Assembly (NCBI RefSeq): GCF_009908195.1
Contig: NZ_JAAAHS010000004.1
Coordinates: forward strand, 1 to 61,446
DNA: 61,446 nt
Direction: 5' to 3'
DNA from: Streptomyces boluensis
GTDB taxonomy: Bacteria > Actinomycetota > Actinomycetes > Streptomycetales > Streptomycetaceae
A program made the translations under genes and the position numbers. Within the stretch, counting starts at the first letter, position 1. Each line of letters starts with the position of its first letter. The notes under the pieces are model-generated. The model made no database searches, was not told where the DNA came from, and saw only the letters and a program-made list of their open reading frames with translations. Positions 54,222 to 61,446 of this stretch are shown here, piece after piece.

Positions 54222-56942
54222 ATGGAACCCACCGTGATCGGGGCCCGGCTCGCGTCCGGTGTCGTCGGTCCCCTGGTCAAGAAACTGTTCCTGCCCGACG
54301 GTCCCGGCGCCGGCCTGGTCGACAAACCGGTGCGCGTGACCCGGCTCATTTCATTCCGCGGCGAGCAACGGACGCTTTCCGACAAGGAACTGCGGAAGAT
54401 CGCGGACGAACTCGTCCGGCGCGCGGCCCATTCGACCGGCGCGGAGGAGTTGCTGCCCTCCTTCGAGAAGCGGGGCGTCATCAATGCCGTCACCGATTCC
54501 CTGCGGTCCCTCGGCACGATCGACATGGACGACGTACAAGCGGTGCGGCTCGGCCATCTCGAACTCTCGCAGCATTTACGGGCGCAGAGCAGGGCGGCCA
54601 CGATAGGCCTGTCGAGCGACGCGATCGCACTGCACGCCGCCGTGATGGACACCGCCTGCCTGCACATCCTGAATTTCTTCACGCAGCGCTCCACCTTTGT
54701 AGCGCGGACGCTGCTCGAACAGAGCCGCAGTATCGAGGAGTTGGCGCGCAGGATCGATGTCCTGCTCGCGCGGGCCCCGTCCCCCGCCGACGGCCCTTTC
54801 GAGGAACGCTATGCGCGCTACATCGAGTCCAAGCACGGCAAGTTGAGCATTTTCGGCCTCGATCTGTCCGGTGGGCCGGCGAGCTGGCGCCTCGATGTGG
54901 CCTATCTCAACCTGGACGCGGCGGGCGACTCCCCGAATTCCGTGCCGGCCACGATCTCCGCCGATCACGTACTCGCCGGACGCAATCGCGTACTCCTGCG
55001 CGGGGTGGCCGGTTCGGGAAAGACGACCCTCGTCCAGTGGCTGGCGATCTCGACGGCGAAGAAGTCCCTCGACAAAGACCTGCTGTATCTGTACGGACTC
55101 GTGCCGTTCGTACTGCCCTTGCGCACTTTGACCCGCAGCGGCGCGCCTCTTCCGGCCCCGGACGCATTCCTCTCCTCGGTCGCCTGTCCCATCGCCGGAT
55201 TCCAGCCCCATGGATGGATCGACCGGGTTCTGCGCGCCGGGCGCGGGCTCATTCTGGTCGACGGCATCGACGAGATTCCCGAGGACGACCGCAACGACGC
55301 CCGGCGCTGGCTCCACGAACTCCTCAGCGCCTATCCGGACAACCGCTGGCTCGTCACGTCGAGGCCCTCCGCGGTACGCGAACGCTGGCTCACCGACGAC
55401 GAGTTCGCCGAGCTGGACCTGGCGCCCATGCACCGGGACAACGTCACGGAATTCGTGAAGCGTTGGCACGAGGCCGCCGGAATCAGCGATCAGTACGCGA
55501 CGGCGCTGCTGCGCACCGTCCGGGCCAAACAGGATCTGAGCAGACTGGCCACGAATCCCCTGATGTGCGGGCTGATCTGCGCGTTGAACCAGGACCGGCG
55601 CGGCTATCTGCCGGAGGGCCGTAAGGAGATCTACGACGCGGCGCTCTCCATGCTGCTGTTCCGGCGGGACCGTGAACGGGGTGTCCACAAAACCGGTGCC
55701 ATCCGGATCAGCGAGGCCCAGCACATCCAACTGATCCAGAAACTGGCCTATTGGATGATCCGTAACGGCCGCTCCGAGATGAACCGCACCGATGCCGTGG
55801 AACTCCTGGGCCAGGCCCTTCCGGCCATGCCCCAGGTCTCCCGGCAGGGTTCCGCCGAGGAGATCTATCAGTATCTGCTCGTCCGCAGTGGCCTGTTGAG
55901 GGAACCGAGTGCGGAGTCGATGGATTTCATCCACCGCACTTTCCAGGACTATCTCGGGGCGAAGGCGGCGGTCGAAGGGCTCGACTTCGACTTCCTCATC
56001 GCCAACGGTCACCTGGACCAGTGGGAAGACGTCATCAGAATGGCCGTCGCCCACGCTCGCCCCGGTGAACGGACCCGGCTGCTCACCGGCCTTGTCAGGC
56101 GTACGGACACCACGGAGCAGGGCCTGAATCGGCTGCATCTGCTCGCGGCGGCCTGCCTGGAACACGCCACCGAACTCGACCCCGAGGTGCGGGCCGAAGT
56201 CCAGCACCGTGCGGCCGCGTTGATTCCCCCGCGCTCGGCGGAACAGGCACGCGCGTTGTCGTCGGTCGGCCCTGTCGTACTCGATCTGCTTCCCGGACCG
56301 CGGGTGCTTCCGCCGCGTCCGATGCCGGTGGAATCGGTGGACACGGAGGCGGAGCGAGCCCGTAAAAGGAAAATGGAATCCGCGTACCGAGCGGTCGCCG
56401 ATGAGGCCTACTTCACCGTTCTCTCGGCCACACCGATCGCGACGGACGGCGCCGTCGGCGTTCTCGCCCAGTACCGCGAGCACGCGGATCTGCGCGTACG
56501 CACCGAACTCGCGCAGGCGTGGAGCAGATACGACACCGAGCTCTACGGCCAGGAAGTGATCGCGCATCTCCCGTCGAAGGACCTGTACTTCCCGGTCACG
56601 AACCTTCGCGAGCTGCGCGCACTACGGGAATTCGGAGGCCGCTCGCACATCAGGGTCGCCGGTGAATTCACCGCCCCGGAGTTCGTGAACACCTGCGTCA
56701 GCAGGGCACTCACCCACCTGTGGGTGGAGACCGACATGGGGCGCTCCTGGCAGTGGCTCGGCGCGTTCCACCGGCTCCATGAGCTCACCGTCGAGACGCT
56801 TCACTCACACATCGACTTCAGTACGGTTCCGCAGCTGCGGTCGCTGCGCACGATCCGTGTCCCGGAGGGCGCCGCGGTCACCGGCGCCGAGACCCTGCCG
56901 CCGTCCGTGACGGTCGTGCGCGGGCGGCTGGGGGTTGTCTGA
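54222..56942 (+). CDS. NACHT-domain NTPase with N-terminal helical domain and LRR-like tail (bacterial NLR-like)
   Basis: The 906-residue protein starts at the ATG at 54222, GGAGG five bases upstream. Residues 1-190 form a helical N-terminal domain (EPTVIGARLASGVVGPLVKKLF) that resembles the NNH domains preceding NACHT modules in Streptomyces. The NACHT core has Walker A GVAGSGKTT (261-269), Walker B ILVDGIDE (344-351) and sensor TSRPSA (379-384), followed by winged-helix and helical regions. The last ~110 residues read as weak leucine-rich repeats (LRELRALREFGG, LTHLWVETD, LHELTVET). Such bNACHT proteins are known anti-phage sensors. It adjoins tRNA-Tyr, a classic integration site, and uses more A/T-ending codons than its neighbours. 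Confidence 0.87.
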   Translation: MEPTVIGARLASGVVGPLVKKLFLPDGPGAGLVDKPVRVTRLISFRGEQRTLSDKELRKIADELVRRAAHSTGAEELLPSFEKRGVINAVTDSLRSLGTIDMDDVQAVRLGHLELSQHLRAQSRAATIGLSSDAIALHAAVMDTACLHILNFFTQRSTFVARTLLEQSRSIEELARRIDVLLARAPSPADGPFEERYARYIESKHGKLSIFGLDLSGGPASWRLDVAYLNLDAAGDSPNSVPATISADHVLAGRNRVLLRGVAGSGKTTLVQWLAISTAKKSLDKDLLYLYGLVPFVLPLRTLTRSGAPLPAPDAFLSSVACPIAGFQPHGWIDRVLRAGRGLILVDGIDEIPEDDRNDARRWLHELLSAYPDNRWLVTSRPSAVRERWLTDDEFAELDLAPMHRDNVTEFVKRWHEAAGISDQYATALLRTVRAKQDLSRLATNPLMCGLICALNQDRRGYLPEGRKEIYDAALSMLLFRRDRERGVHKTGAIRISEAQHIQLIQKLAYWMIRNGRSEMNRTDAVELLGQALPAMPQVSRQGSAEEIYQYLLVRSGLLREPSAESMDFIHRTFQDYLGAKAAVEGLDFDFLIANGHLDQWEDVIRMAVAHARPGERTRLLTGLVRRTDTTEQGLNRLHLLAAACLEHATELDPEVRAEVQHRAAALIPPRSAEQARALSSVGPVVLDLLPGPRVLPPRPMPVESVDTEAERARKRKMESAYRAVADEAYFTVLSATPIATDGAVGVLAQYREHADLRVRTELAQAWSRYDTELYGQEVIAHLPSKDLYFPVTNLRELRALREFGGRSHIRVAGEFTAPEFVNTCVSRALTHLWVETDMGRSWQWLGAFHRLHELTVETLHSHIDFSTVPQLRSLRTIRVPEGAAVTGAETLPPSVTVVRGRLGVV

Positions 56943-56991
56943 GGGCGGGCTGAGAGTGGACCGAGAGCGGGGCGCGTGCGGGCGCACGAAG

Positions 56992-57033
56992 AAGCCCCCT
57001 CCGCTCTGCGTTTCCGCAGTTCGGAGGGGGCTT
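56992..57033. terminator. Bidirectional terminator between the NACHT gene and tRNA-Tyr
   Basis: A 12-bp stem (AAGCCCCCTCCG/CGGAGGGGGCTT) with an inner CTGCG/CGCAG hairpin. T residues flank it on both strands. It lies just after the tRNA-Tyr 3' end and 50 bases after the NACHT stop. Confidence 0.85.
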
Positions 57034-57041
57034 TCCCAGTG

Positions 57042-57123
57042 TGGCGGCGCCAGGATTCGAACCTGGGAAGGCTGAGCCGGCAGATTTACAGTCTGCTCCC
57101 TTTGGCCGCTCGGGCACACCGCC
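57042..57123 (-). tRNA. tRNA-Tyr (GTA)
   Basis: An 82-base class II tRNA: acceptor GGCGGTG/CGCCGCC, anticodon stem CAGA/TCTG with loop CTGTAAA, a long variable arm and a T-arm with GGTTCGAATCC. No CCA is encoded. In S. coelicolor a tRNA-Tyr gene near yajQ is the SLP1 integration site; no element is inserted here. Confidence 0.95.
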
Positions 57124-57308
57124 TGGGATGCTGCGTAAAGCGGCCTTGCGGCTGCTCCGTGGCAACGACGTAAACGATACCTGATGCCCGGGGGTGCTTC
57201 GCCACCCGATAGATCGCCGCTCGTCGGCGACCTGGTGACTAGGCTTGCGGGTGCGGTCCGGACTACCGGCCGTACCCCTACGCACCCCGATACAAGGAGC
57301 CACAGGAC

Positions 57309-57797
57309 ATGGCCGACTCCAGTTTCGACATCGTCTCGAAGGTCGAGCGGCAGGAGGTCGACAACGCCCTCAACCAGGCCGCCAAGGAAATCTCGCAGCG
57401 CTACGACTTCAAGGGCACCGGCGCCTCGATCGATTGGTCCGGCGAGAAGATCCTCATGCAGGCCAACGGCGAGGAGCGCGTCAAGGCCATCCTTGACATC
57501 TTCCAGTCCAAGCTGATCAAGCGCGGCATCTCGCTGAAGTCGCTGGACGCCGGTGAGCCGCAGCTGTCCGGCAAGGAGTACAAGATCTTCGCCTCCATCG
57601 AGGAGGGCATCTCCCAGGAGAACGCGAAGAAGGTCGCGAAGGTCATCCGCGACGAGGGCCCGAAGGGCGTGAAGGCCCAGGTGCAGGGCGACGAACTGCG
57701 GGTGAGCTCGAAGAACCGCGACGACCTGCAGTCCGTGATCGCACTCCTGAAGGGCCGGGACTTCGACTTCGCGCTGCAGTTCGTGAACTACCGGTAA
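57309..57797 (+). CDS. yajQ: YajQ-family nucleotide-binding protein (UPF0234)
   Basis: The 162-residue protein [37 protein letters not shown] is a clear YajQ: two ferredoxin-like domains, with [18 protein letters not shown] near the end. In Xanthomonas a member binds cyclic di-GMP; the role in Streptomyces is unknown. AAGGAG lies upstream of the ATG, and a strong terminator follows. Confidence 0.95.
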   Translation: MADSSFDIVSKVERQEVDNALNQAAKEISQRYDFKGTGASIDWSGEKILMQANGEERVKAILDIFQSKLIKRGISLKSLDAGEPQLSGKEYKIFASIEEGISQENAKKVAKVIRDEGPKGVKAQVQGDELRVSSKNRDDLQSVIALLKGRDFDFALQFVNYR

Positions 57798-57848
57798 GCA
57801 TGCGCGCGTTGGGCGCGTAGCGTCCGCGGAGCTCATGAGGCAGATGTA

Positions 57849-57885
57849 CGGAAGGGCGGACACCGTCGCGGTGTCCGCCCTTCCG
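57849..57885. terminator. Terminator after yajQ
   Basis: A 16-bp stem (CGGAAGGGCGGACACC with its complement, loop GTCGC) followed by TTTGT on the plus strand. Similar in core sequence to those after rpoC and rplL. Confidence 0.85.
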
Positions 57886-57920
57886 TTTGTCGCCCGCCGC
57901 CTCTGGCCGGCCGTGGCTCC

Positions 57921-58190
57921 TCAGCGGGAGCGCGAGTGGCCGAAGAGCAGGCGGTACGCGACCAGGAGGATGAGGGAGCCGCCGATGGCCGCGACCCAAG
58001 TGGCGCCGTCGTAGAAGTCCTTGGTGATCGGCCGGTCGAGGAACTCTGCGGAGGCCCAGCCTCCGATGAAGGCTCCCGCGACGCCGATGAGGGTGGTGCC
58101 GATGAGGCCGCCCGGGTCCCGGCCGGGCAGCAGGATCTTGGCTGCGGCTCCGGCGATGAGTCCCAGAATGATCCAGCTGATGATGCCCAT
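57921..58190 (-). CDS. GlsB/YeaQ/YmgE-family small membrane protein
   Basis: The 89-residue protein MGIISWIILGLIAGAAAKILLPGRDPGGLIGTTLIGVAGAFIGG has three hydrophobic helices and the family's PGRDPGG loop. Members are stress-associated membrane proteins of unknown mechanism. The ATG at 58190 has AGGTC/GGCGG upstream and fits the family N-terminus. Confidence 0.9.
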   Translation of the reverse strand: MGIISWIILGLIAGAAAKILLPGRDPGGLIGTTLIGVAGAFIGGWASAEFLDRPITKDFYDGATWVAAIGGSLILLVAYRLLFGHSRSR

Positions 58191-58311
58191 ACCGCCGTGA
58201 CCTGCCTTTCCTCGTGCACCTGTCGGTTGTGCGGTGTCACGGGGGAAGACGCGGGGCGGGGCGTGTGTGGTTGCGAGGCGCCGCGCGGTGCGGCGCATGA
58301 CACAGGGCGGG

Positions 58312-58704
58312 TCAGCGGGTGGCGAACGGCTCGTCGGTGCGGACGATGTCGCGACCCAGGGGCATCAAAGAGACCGGGATCAGCTTGAAGTTCGCGAAGC
58401 CCAACGGGATTCCGATGATCGTGAGGCACTGCGCGACGCCCGTGACGATATGCGCGAGCGCCAGCCACCAGCCCGCGAGGACCAGCCACAGGACGTTGCC
58501 CACGAAGGACGGCGCGCCCGCGTCGCGGCGTTCGACGGTCGTGTACCCGAAGGGCCACAGCGCGTAGACACCGATACGGAACGCGGCGATCCCGAAGGGG
58601 ATGCCGATGATCGTGATGCAGAGGATCAGGCCCGCCAGTACGTAACCGAGGAACAGCCAGAGGCCGCTCAGTACGAGCCAGATGATGTTGAGGATGGTCT
58701 TCAC
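58312..58704 (-). CDS. YccF-family membrane protein
   Basis: The 130-residue protein has two repeats of the YccF unit ([35 protein letters not shown] and a second with [15 protein letters not shown]). Four hydrophobic segments are predicted. Its ATG overlaps the htpX stop by four bases. Function unknown. Confidence 0.9.
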   Translation of the reverse strand: MKTILNIIWLVLSGLWLFLGYVLAGLILCITIIGIPFGIAAFRIGVYALWPFGYTTVERRDAGAPSFVGNVLWLVLAGWWLALAHIVTGVAQCLTIIGIPLGFANFKLIPVSLMPLGRDIVRTDEPFATR

Positions 58705-59561
58705 GGGTTGCGTCCTGCCATCTGTTCGAGGCGGGCGATGCGCTCCGCCATGGGCGGGTGCGTCGAGAACAGCTTCGCCATGCCCTGGCCCGGCCGGAAG
58801 GGGTTCGCGATCATCATGTGGCTGGCTGCTTCGATCTTGGGCTCGGGTGGGAGGGGCAGCTGCTTCGTACCGCTCTCCAGTTTGCGCAGGGCGCTGGCCA
58901 GGGCGAGCGGGTCGCCGGTGAGTTGGGCTCCGGAGGAGTCCGCCTCGTACTCCCTGGAGCGGCTGATGGAGAGGCGGATGACCGAGGCCGCGATCGGCCC
59001 CAGGAGCATGATCAGCAGCATGCCGAAGATGCCTGGACCCTCACGGTTGTTGTTCCCGCTCGGGATCAGCCAGGCGAAGTTGACCAGGAACATGATCACT
59101 GAGGCGAGGGCGCCGGCCACCGAGGAGATCAGGATGTCGCGGTTGTAGACGTGGCTCAGCTCGTGGCCGATGACGCCGCGCAGCTCGCGCTCGTCCAGGA
59201 TGCGCAGGATTCCGTCGGTGCAGCACACCGCCGCGTTGCGCGGATTGCGGCCGGTCGCGAACGCGTTGGGCGCCTCGGTGGGTGAGATGTACAACCGGGG
59301 CATGGGCTGGCGGGCCTGCGTGGAGAGTTCGCGGACCATCCGGTACAGCTCGGGGGCCTCGAACTCGCTCACCGGGCGGGCGCGCATCGCCCTCAGGGCG
59401 AGCTTGTCGCTGTTCCAGTACGCGTACGCGTTGGTGCCGAGCGCCACGAGAAGGGCGACGAGAAGGCCCGTACGTCCGAAGAAGCTGCCGATGACAAGGA
59501 TGAGCGCGGACAGTCCGCCGAGGAGCACGGCGGTCTTCAGACCGTTGTAGCGGCGGTGCAC
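58701..59561 (-). CDS. htpX: HtpX-like membrane zinc metalloprotease
   Basis: The 286-residue M48 protease quality-controls membrane proteins. It has two N-terminal helices, the zinc site [13 protein letters not shown] and a later Glu ligand in [13 protein letters not shown]. The C-terminal [16 protein letters not shown] is also conserved. It starts with GTG at 59561, preceded by AGGAGGG. It is followed without a gap by yccF and then glsB. Confidence 0.95.
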   Translation of the reverse strand: MHRRYNGLKTAVLLGGLSALILVIGSFFGRTGLLVALLVALGTNAYAYWNSDKLALRAMRARPVSEFEAPELYRMVRELSTQARQPMPRLYISPTEAPNAFATGRNPRNAAVCCTDGILRILDERELRGVIGHELSHVYNRDILISSVAGALASVIMFLVNFAWLIPSGNNNREGPGIFGMLLIMLLGPIAASVIRLSISRSREYEADSSGAQLTGDPLALASALRKLESGTKQLPLPPEPKIEAASHMMIANPFRPGQGMAKLFSTHPPMAERIARLEQMAGRNP

Positions 59562-59774
59562 GGTACGCCCTCCTGGTGGTGCGGCGGGGGAACCCTTGAA
59601 TCACTGGCTTCCACTCTCCAGTGGACCCTCCCTACCTGGTCAACGCCAGGCGAAGGGTGCTGGTTCCCCGGTGCGCGCACAGCCGGATTCGGCCGTACGG
59701 GTGCGGAGCCCGGCGGCGGGGGCCCGTCCCGTACGGATGCGGTGCTGTGAGGCGCTCGTGGTGTTGTGCGGCGC

Positions 59775-61301
59775 TCAGAAGAGGCCGGTCGCCGAGAAGC
59801 GCAGGACGAGCTGGGGGGCGCCGGAGAGGGCGATACCGAGGACGGTGGTGAGGACGAGCGCGGCCGCCAGCGGGAACGGGATCGCGTGCTTCCGTTCGGG
59901 CTTTTCCGCTCCTTCAGGGGTGCGGAACAGGATGGCGGTCCACTGCAGGTAGTAGAAGAGGGCGATCACGACGTTGACGGCCATGACGACCGCGAGCCAG
60001 CCAAGGCCCGCGTCGACGGCCGCCGAGAAGACCGTGACCTTGGCGAACAGGCCGATGATGCCGGGCGGCAGACCCGCCAGGCAGAGCAGGAAGAAGCCGA
60101 GAGCGAGGGCCGCGAGGGGGTGGTTCGCGTACAGGCCGCGGTAGTCGCTGATCCGGTTCAGCGGCCGGGTGCGGGCGACGAGGGCGGCGACGGCGAAGGC
60201 GCCGAGGTTCACCGCGGAGTACATCAGGGCGTACGCGACGGTCGCGCCGATCGCCTTCTGGGTGTCGGCGGGGCTGTCCGCGTAGGCGGCCGAGGCGATC
60301 GGCACCAGGAGGTAGCCGGCCTGTCCCACCGAGGACCACGCGAGGAGGCGAATCGCGCTGTACGCGCGCGTGCCGACCTGTCGGAGCGCGGCGACGTTGC
60401 CGACCGTCATGGTGAGGGCGGCGAGTACGGCGAGTACGGGGCCCCACACATCCGCGTACGAGGGGAAGGCGACGACGGTCACCAGGATGATCCCGGTGAA
60501 GCCGACCGCCTTGCCCACCACGGAGAGGTAGGCGGCCACCGGGAGCGGGGCGCCGATGTAGGTGTCGGGCACCCAGAAGTGGAAGGGCACCGCGGCCGTC
60601 TTGAAGGCGAAGCCGACGAGGGTGAGGGCGACACCGGTCTGCGCGAGGGTGTGCAACTGCCCGTCGACCCGGCCGAGTTCCGTCGCGACCTCGGTGAGGT
60701 GGAGCGTGCCGGTGGCCGCGTACACGAAACTGACGCCCAGGAGGCTCACCGCGGTGGCGGTGACGGACGACAGGAAGAACTTGAGGGCCGCCTCCGAGGA
60801 GCGGCGGTCGCCGCGCCTGAGGCCGACCAGCGCGAAGGCCGGAAGCGAGGCCACCTCCAGGGCCACGATCAGGGTGGCGAGGTCGCGCGAGGCGGGCAGC
60901 AGGGCCGCTCCGGCCGCAGAGGAGAGCAGCAGGAACCAGAACTCGCCCTCGGGGAGCTCCTTAGTCTCCTTGAGCGGGCTGACCGACAGGAGGGCGGTCA
61001 GGAGCGCGCCGGCGAGCACCAGGAACTGGATGACGACGGTGAAGCGGTCGGCCGTGTAGCTGCAGACGCCCGCGTCGCCGGTGAGGCAGAACGTGGAGCG
61101 GTCGCCGTCGAGCAGGAGCAGCAGCGACAGAGTGGCGGCGACCAGACCGGCGACCGAAATCCACGCCAGAAGCGCCTTGTTGGCCTCGCGCACGAACAGA
61201 TCGGCGACGAGGACGACCAGGCCGACGACGGCCGCGACGGTGGGCGGAGCGACCGCGATCCAGTCGACGGACTGGACGAGGCTTGCGGCTGCTTCGGTCA
61301 T
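59775..61301 (-). CDS. nuoN: NADH-quinone oxidoreductase subunit N
   Basis: Antiporter-like proton-pumping subunit of complex I. The 508-residue protein has about 14 helices; the LPASRDLATLIVALEVASLPAF region and FHFWVPDTYIGAPLPVAAYLSVVGKAVGF are conserved. It overlaps nuoM by four bases (ATGA) and is the last gene of the nuo operon. The 213 bases to htpX hold no gene. Confidence 0.95.
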   Translation of the reverse strand: MTEAAASLVQSVDWIAVAPPTVAAVVGLVVLVADLFVREANKALLAWISVAGLVAATLSLLLLLDGDRSTFCLTGDAGVCSYTADRFTVVIQFLVLAGALLTALLSVSPLKETKELPEGEFWFLLLSSAAGAALLPASRDLATLIVALEVASLPAFALVGLRRGDRRSSEAALKFFLSSVTATAVSLLGVSFVYAATGTLHLTEVATELGRVDGQLHTLAQTGVALTLVGFAFKTAAVPFHFWVPDTYIGAPLPVAAYLSVVGKAVGFTGIILVTVVAFPSYADVWGPVLAVLAALTMTVGNVAALRQVGTRAYSAIRLLAWSSVGQAGYLLVPIASAAYADSPADTQKAIGATVAYALMYSAVNLGAFAVAALVARTRPLNRISDYRGLYANHPLAALALGFFLLCLAGLPPGIIGLFAKVTVFSAAVDAGLGWLAVVMAVNVVIALFYYLQWTAILFRTPEGAEKPERKHAIPFPLAAALVLTTVLGIALSGAPQLVLRFSATGLF

Positions 61302-61446
61302 GCCTTGCCTCCTGCGAGGAGCTGCTGCACGGCCGGGTCGGTGAGGCCGAGCAGCAGCGCGGGCCAGAGTCCGGCGAGGACGGTGAGGGCGACGAGCGGG
61401 GTCCAGGCGGCGAACTCGTAGCCCTGGACGTCGGGGAGCTTGGGGG
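61298..61446 (-). CDS. nuoM: NADH-quinone oxidoreductase subunit M, C-terminal end only
   Basis: The visible 48 residues (KLPDVQGYEFAAWTPLVALTVLAGLWPALLLGLTDPAVQQLL, ending AGGKA) are the C-terminal helix and tail of NuoM, immediately upstream of and overlapping nuoN. The rest lies beyond the window. Confidence 0.88.
   Translation of the reverse strand, partial: PKLPDVQGYEFAAWTPLVALTVLAGLWPALLLGLTDPAVQQLLAGGKA

Noticed and set aside
59562..59774. Near-repeat CCGTACGG[GA]TGCGG upstream of htpX
   Set aside because: Two imperfect copies 40 bases apart in GC-rich DNA with no conserved position; not distinguishable from chance.

Overview
The window is high-GC DNA from an actinobacterium, almost certainly a Streptomyces. 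The signs are GTG and TTG start codons, long antisense open frames produced by GC-rich third codon positions, and a gene order that follows the Streptomyces core. That order runs tRNA-Trp-secE-nusG-rplKA-rplJL-rpoBC, then rpsLG-fusA-tuf, then the S10, spc and alpha ribosomal operons, all on the minus strand. On the right it is flanked by aspC, add, murB, rpmG, tRNA-Met/Thr, tRNA-Tyr, yajQ, htpX and nuoN/nuoM.

Layout from left to right. 1-1536: a partial GT87-type membrane mannosyltransferase, divergent from a single-pass secreted-domain protein. 1513-5707: truA, then the alpha operon (rplQ, rpoA, rpsK, rpsM, rpmJ, infA). 5869-13340: map, adk, secY and the spc operon. 13441-18717: the S10 operon. 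19247-23604: tuf, fusA, rpsG, rpsL (str operon). Promoter-like boxes lie upstream of rpsJ, rpsL and rpoB. The rpsJ and rpsL leaders share a conserved hairpin element. Strong hairpins separate several of these units.

23993-30940 is a plus-strand accessory block placed between rpsL and rpoC, against the direction of the housekeeping genes. It encodes a Crp/Fnr regulator with an intact cyclic-nucleotide phosphate-binding cassette, a class III nucleotidyl cyclase-like protein, a large protein with a degenerate P-loop and helical repeats, an SPFH/band-7-like protein, a PycTM-type three-helix membrane effector and an M48 zinc metalloprotease. A CRP-like palindrome sits between the regulator and the cyclase. 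The cyclase tail and the next protein's N-terminus share a 19-residue motif. I infer an expanded Pycsar-like cyclic-nucleotide signalling system, probably anti-phage, with its own regulator. It is the most interesting content of the window.

31006-43919: rpoC, rpoB, rplL, rplJ, a frameshifted lipoprotein gene, rplA, rplK, nusG and secE. RpoB carries Asn at the position of E. coli Ser531 (residue 442 here), a classic rifamycin-resistance site. This suggests natural rifamycin resistance and possibly exposure to or production of an ansamycin.

44029-61446: tRNA-Trp; aspC; adenosine deaminase; a TetR regulator divergent from an NAD(P)-binding protein with two operator-like repeats; murB with two hotdog dehydratases; rpmG; tRNA-Met and tRNA-Thr; an amidohydrolase with a degraded active site; a lipoprotein; an NAD(P)-binding protein; a NACHT-type NLR-like NTPase next to tRNA-Tyr; yajQ; three small membrane or stress genes including htpX; then nuoN and the 3' end of nuoM. 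No rRNA, CRISPR array, transposase or integrase was seen.
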